Source: Anaerolineae bacterium
GTDB taxonomy: Bacteria; Chloroflexota; Anaerolineae; B4-G1; SLSP01
Assembly (NCBI GenBank): GCA_016927095.1
Contig: JAFGNI010000688.1
Span: 1 to 15,569 of the forward strand
DNA: 15,569 nt
Direction of reading: 5' to 3'
Part shown: positions 12,230 to 15,569 of the stretch, piece by piece
How positions within the stretch are numbered: the stretch's first letter is position 1
Layout: every line of letters starts with the position of its first letter
The notes under the pieces: generated by a model
Databases searched by the model: none
The model's input: only the letters and a program-made list of their open reading frames with translations
Told to the model about the DNA's origin: nothing
Made by a program: the position numbers and the translations under genes

Positions 12230-13225
12230 CTACTGGCGGACCGCTCGCGCGCGATTGTACATGATGAGCAGCAGCACCATCACCACGCCCTGAACCAGGT
12301 TGCGTACCGGCTGTGAAAGCGCCAGGACGGTGAGCCCGTTGCTCAGCACGGTCATCAAGAGTGCCCCTGCCATGCTGCCGGCGAAACTGCCGATGCCGCC
12401 CTCAAACGCCGTTCCGCCCACGATAACCGCTACGAGCGAACTGAAAGCGTATTCATCGAAGATCTGGCACCGGGCCGTTTTCATGTACGCCGCGCCGATC
12501 ATGCCCGCGAAGGCGGAAAGCATTGCGGAGAAGACATACATCAGGATGCGAATCCTGTCGACTTTCACACCGGTGAGCTGAGCAGCCGTCGGGTTGTTGC
12601 CCGTCAGGTAGAGCTGCTGACCGAAGCGCGAGCGGTTCAGCAGGAAGAAGATCAGCGGCACCAGGACGAGGGCATAGAGCGTCAGCGATGGGATAAAGCC
12701 CAAGATCTTCGCGGTGACCGAGTCTGCAAACCGCGGCCCGGCATATCCGCTGAAGGTTCCGGCTGTAAACACGTAAGACATGCGGGTCACCACGTTGCTG
12801 ATGGCCATCGTCACAATCATCGGTGGAAGCTCGATCTTGACGGCGCAGAAGCCGTTCAGCAGGCCGATGGCAGCCCCCATCGCCATCGCCACGCCGAAGA
12901 CCAGCAAGAACTTGCCGTCCTGCCCGCCCATAACGTAGGTGGTCAGAATGGCCGCCGATGACATCACCGCGCCGACGGTGAAGTCCAGCCCGCCCCCGAT
13001 CAGCACCATCGTCTGACCTGCCGACGCGAAGCTGAGCAACAACGACAGGAGCAAGATGGAGCTGAAAGAGTTCAGGTTGAGCGATTTCGGGTTGATGACG
13101 ACGGTGATCGCAAAGAGCAACAACGAGATAATCACCGCCATACGTGCCGGGCTGCTCTGGATAAAGACTCGCGCTCTCTGACCTACTGTCATCCTGCCGA
13201 CGCGTCTGTTCAGAACCGCGCTCAT
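12230..13225 (-). CDS. Ribose/xylose-type sugar ABC transporter permease (second permease)
   Basis: This 331-residue BPD_transp_2 (RbsC-like) permease has about eight to ten hydrophobic segments. Diagnostic stretches are GQTMVLIGGGLDFTVGAVMSSAA, ELPPMIVTMAISNVVTRMSYVF and GQQLYLTGNNPTAAQLTGVKVDRI, the last being the cytoplasmic loop contacting the ATPase. AVIVGGTAFEGGIGSFAGSMAGALLMTVLSNGLTVL follows near the end. It forms the channel together with the other permease. The ATG at 13225 overlaps the preceding stop as ATGA, with GGGAGG 6 nt upstream. The substrate is probably a monosaccharide or related compound, from the family; which one cannot be told. The frame ends 28 nt before a strong hairpin terminator. 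Confidence 0.9.
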   Translation of the reverse strand: MSAVLNRRVGRMTVGQRARVFIQSSPARMAVIISLLLFAITVVINPKSLNLNSFSSILLLSLLLSFASAGQTMVLIGGGLDFTVGAVMSSAAILTTYVMGGQDGKFLLVFGVAMAMGAAIGLLNGFCAVKIELPPMIVTMAISNVVTRMSYVFTAGTFSGYAGPRFADSVTAKILGFIPSLTLYALVLVPLIFFLLNRSRFGQQLYLTGNNPTAAQLTGVKVDRIRILMYVFSAMLSAFAGMIGAAYMKTARCQIFDEYAFSSLVAVIVGGTAFEGGIGSFAGSMAGALLMTVLSNGLTVLALSQPVRNLVQGVVMVLLLIMYNRARAVRQ

Positions 13226-14262
13226 TGCTCACCTCCCTTGAACTGCGCCACAAACCCCTGCTTGAGCGCCTCGCGCTGCTCCTTGGCTGTCACGATCGTC
13301 ATCAACAACCCCAGAAAGATAATGACATCTGAGACGAGGTTCTGCCAGTAGGAGGTCACCGTCACGCCAGGAATCAGCCGGAAGAGCAAGTCAAAGAAAT
13401 AGTACACGGCATTCTGGATCAGGACAAGAAAGCCCGCACCATAGACAGCGCTGGCCATGGAACCCCAACCGCCGAAGCCCAAGCCGCCGATGATGCAGGC
13501 GGACAGCGAGCGCAAGCCATAGGCCTCGGCCTGCAGCGGGTTACCCGACGCGGTCATCAGCGTGAGGCTGATGCCGGCAAGGCCGGTGATGAATCCCTTG
13601 ATCACAAATGCCTGGAATTGCACCTTCACGGGATTAATGCCGGCTGCAAAAGCATTGCGCGGGTTGCCGCCCACGGCGTAGATGTTGCGTCCAAACTTGG
13701 TGCGCATCAGGTAGGCCCAAATCCCCAACACAAGGATTAAGAAGATCGCTGAAAACGGGACAAAACCCAGGATAAGCGAATCGTAGGTCTTGTAGAAGAC
13801 CTCGGCAATCCGGCCTTGAGGATTGGGCATAATGAGAACGTTAATCCCCCGGACGATGTAGATAAGGCTGAAACTCGCCAACATCGACGGCAGGCGCAGG
13901 ACGGAGACGAAGAACCAGCAGAGCAGAGAGACAGCCAGGGAGGCCAGCATGCCCAGGGCAAAACCCACGAGGAGCGACACACCCCATTCCTGAGCGACCA
14001 TAATCGACACCACATTGACCAGCGCAAGCTGGATCCCGATGGCAATGTCCAGTGTTCCGGAGATAAGCAGCACTGCCGTCGCCATAGTGGTGAGGAGCAG
14101 CGGCATGTTCTTCGAGAAGAGCGTGTTCATGCTCCTGAGGCCGAAGAACTTCACCGGACCCTGAACGATGATGTTGAGAATCACCACAAAGAGGAAAAGC
14201 GTGAAGCCTGCGAACGCGGGAGAGCGGCGGAAGCGCGCAAACGCTCGTCTGATATCAGTCAT
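13222..14262 (-). CDS. Ribose/xylose-type sugar ABC transporter permease (first permease)
   Basis: This 346-residue BPD_transp_2 permease is similar in layout to its neighbour but clearly diverged. Landmarks are LLTTMATAVLLISGTLDIAIGIQLALVNVVSIMV, LRLPSMLASFSLIYIVRGIN, the ATPase-contact loop FGRNIYAVGGNPRNAFAAGINPVKVQ, and SACIIGGLGFGGWGSMASAVYGAGFLVLIQNAVYYF. Two different permeases suggest a heterodimeric channel, as in some ribose-type systems. The ATG at 14262 overlaps the ATPase stop (ATGA), with AAAGGAGG about 10 nt upstream. The C-terminal tail TAKEQREALKQGFVAQFKGGEQ is cytosolic and charged. Confidence 0.9.
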   Translation of the reverse strand: MTDIRRAFARFRRSPAFAGFTLFLFVVILNIIVQGPVKFFGLRSMNTLFSKNMPLLLTTMATAVLLISGTLDIAIGIQLALVNVVSIMVAQEWGVSLLVGFALGMLASLAVSLLCWFFVSVLRLPSMLASFSLIYIVRGINVLIMPNPQGRIAEVFYKTYDSLILGFVPFSAIFLILVLGIWAYLMRTKFGRNIYAVGGNPRNAFAAGINPVKVQFQAFVIKGFITGLAGISLTLMTASGNPLQAEAYGLRSLSACIIGGLGFGGWGSMASAVYGAGFLVLIQNAVYYFFDLLFRLIPGVTVTSYWQNLVSDVIIFLGLLMTIVTAKEQREALKQGFVAQFKGGEQ

Positions 14263-15569
14263 GCGTTGACAGCCTCCTTTGCAGCACCGTTGTTCTGCTC
14301 GCGCGTCAGGCCCATCATAGCGGCGACCAACCTTTCGGGCGTCTTGGCGGCGCCGGACAACACACCGCTCACGCGGCCCTCGTAGAAGAGGTAGATGCGG
14401 TCAGCGATCTCCAGCAGCTCATCGTTCTCACTGGATGAGAGGACGACGGTCATCCCCTCGTCGGCAGACTGCCGCAGGATTCTGTGGATCTCGCGGCGGG
14501 AATGGATGTCCACGCCTTTGGTGGGATCATCGAGCAGGAGCAGCGTCGGGTTCATCGCGATCCACCGGGCGATCACCAGTTTCTGCTGGTTGCCGCCGGA
14601 GAGAGAGCTAGCCGGATGCCTGACCGAGCCTACAACGATGTCGTACTTGTCCACGGCAGCCTGGGCGAAATCGCGCACCGTCTTCGCGGTCAGATACTTG
14701 AAGAGCGCGCCCTTGGCCGCGCGACCCGCGAAGATATTCTCTCCCACCGAGCGGTCGGGGAACATCGCTTCGCGGTTGCGTTCGCCGGAGATGAATCCGA
14801 TGTTGTGATAGACGGCGTCGGCGGGCGAGTGGAAGTGCACCTCCTCTCCCCGGTAGATGATCCTGCCGTCATCTGGACGGTTCATACCGAGCAGCGCGCG
14901 AATGAACTCAGGCTGGCCCTGGCCTTCCAGCCCCCCGATTCCCACGATCTCACCCTTGTAAGCTTTGAGGGAGATGTCGCGGACCTTGGGGAACAGCGCC
15001 ATGTGTTCAACATCGAGGACTAACTCCGCCCCGTCGGCGTGATAGGTTTCGTGAACCTCCTCAACTTCAGGGCGCTGTCCGGTCATGTAGTACACGATCT
15101 CATCAAGCGTGACCTCGTCGGTGTTGACATGCGCCACCGTCTCGCCACTGCGCATGATGGTAGCCGTGTCACAGATCTGGAAGATCTCGTTCATGCGGTG
15201 GGTAACATAGATGATCGCCGTGCCCTCTGCCTTGAGTTCGCGCAGCACCTCGAAAATCAGCTGGACCTCATCGCGGTGCAGTGCGGCGGTCACCTCGTCG
15301 AGCAACAACAAGCGCGGCTTCTGATAGACGGCTTTCGCCACCTCGACCAGGCTCTGCACCGAAGGCATCAGCGTCTGCACGTAGGCCTCAGGGTCGCAGT
15401 CGATGTGGAAGCGCGCCAGCAGCGCCGCCACCTCGGTGCGGGCCTGCGCCTGGTCTACCATGCCCCACTTACCCTCGGGTTCAACGCCCAGGAGGATGTT
15501 ATCGAGGACGGTCATGGTGGGGATCAAACTCAGGTCCTGGAAGGCGGTGGCGATTCCAAGGTTTCGGGC
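14259..15569 (-). CDS. RbsA-type two-domain sugar ABC transporter ATP-binding protein, 5' end cut by window
   Basis: The frame stays open to the right edge, so the N-terminus and first Walker A are outside; 436 residues are visible. Domain 1 shows a Q-loop (ATAFQDLSLIPTMTVLDN), a poor signature region (TLMPSVQSLVEVAKAV), Walker B LLLLDEVTAAL and YVTHRMNEIF. Domain 2 shows the usual degenerate Walker A of this family (GIGGLEGQGQPEF), ISGERNREAMFPDRSVGENIF, a perfect signature LSGGNQQKLVIARWI, and Walker B LLLLDDPTKGVD, where the catalytic glutamate position is Asp. In RbsA-like pumps the two domains are asymmetric, so these changes may be tolerated. It couples ATP hydrolysis to the two downstream permeases. 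The binding protein probably lies further upstream, beyond this window. A TTG at 15527 is an internal leucine codon, not the start. Confidence 0.92.
   Translation of the reverse strand, partial: ARNLGIATAFQDLSLIPTMTVLDNILLGVEPEGKWGMVDQAQARTEVAALLARFHIDCDPEAYVQTLMPSVQSLVEVAKAVYQKPRLLLLDEVTAALHRDEVQLIFEVLRELKAEGTAIIYVTHRMNEIFQICDTATIMRSGETVAHVNTDEVTLDEIVYYMTGQRPEVEEVHETYHADGAELVLDVEHMALFPKVRDISLKAYKGEIVGIGGLEGQGQPEFIRALLGMNRPDDGRIIYRGEEVHFHSPADAVYHNIGFISGERNREAMFPDRSVGENIFAGRAAKGALFKYLTAKTVRDFAQAAVDKYDIVVGSVRHPASSLSGGNQQKLVIARWIAMNPTLLLLDDPTKGVDIHSRREIHRILRQSADEGMTVVLSSSENDELLEIADRIYLFYEGRVSGVLSGAAKTPERLVAAMMGLTREQNNGAAKEAVNA

Noticed and set aside
15515..15527. TTG at 15527 (or ATG at 15515) as the start of the sugar ATPase
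   Set aside because: The coding frame continues to the window edge and includes the Q-loop region TAFQDLS just before it, so the true start lies outside.
1..15569. CRISPR arrays, tRNA/rRNA genes, insertion sequences, integrases or attachment sites
   Set aside because: No direct repeats with regular unique spacers, no cloverleaf or rRNA sequence and no transposase or integrase motifs were found by eye on either strand.

Overview
The window is a GC-rich bacterial fragment in which essentially every credible gene lies on the minus strand, so reading order runs from high to low coordinates. Both ends cut a gene. Gene content and style suggest an environmental Chloroflexota-type bacterium: a zf-HC2 anti-sigma factor fused to a large extracytoplasmic domain, an ECF sigma factor, ribose-type sugar ABC permeases, a prenyltransferase-repeat protein, an ERCC4-like nuclease, and degenerate heptanucleotide repeats at gene ends. 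The phylum is an inference from gene content only; there is no rRNA or other marker here.

From right to left. (1) 15569-12230 is a ribose/xylose-type sugar importer: a two-domain ATPase (5' end missing) and two BPD_transp_2 permeases coupled by ATGA overlaps, closed by a strong hairpin at 12159-12201. The binding protein is not in view. A uroporphyrinogen-decarboxylase-fold protein (12131-11073) follows. (2) 10969-8338 holds three enzymes: a class I SAM methyltransferase, a COG0731-type radical SAM protein and an alpha/beta hydrolase. (3) 8283-5896 starts with a promoter-like extended -10 and a 26-codon small ORF. It continues with a VOC/glyoxalase-fold protein, a DUF4097-type beta-repeat protein and a YjjG-like HAD nucleotidase. 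(4) 5799-2009 is an ECF sigma factor with a candidate self-recognised promoter, its membrane anti-sigma factor, and an ABC-2 type ATPase/permease pair. (5) 2014-861 is a nuclease gene with its own sigma70-like promoter overlapped by a perfect 12-bp inverted repeat. It is followed by a short C-terminal gene relic and, running off the left edge, a prenyltransferase/squalene-oxidase-repeat protein.

The most interesting object is the 362-residue nuclease at 861-1949. An XPF/ERCC4-like domain whose catalytic motif looks eroded is joined through a tandem helix-hairpin-helix module to a C-terminal NucS-type PD-(D/E)XK domain whose key residues are intact. This suggests an ERCC1-like scaffold carrying a replacement catalytic domain. 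Other points of interest are heptad-repeat tracts at the 3' ends of three unrelated genes, a probably leaderless ECF sigma transcript, and two short gene relics or microproteins.
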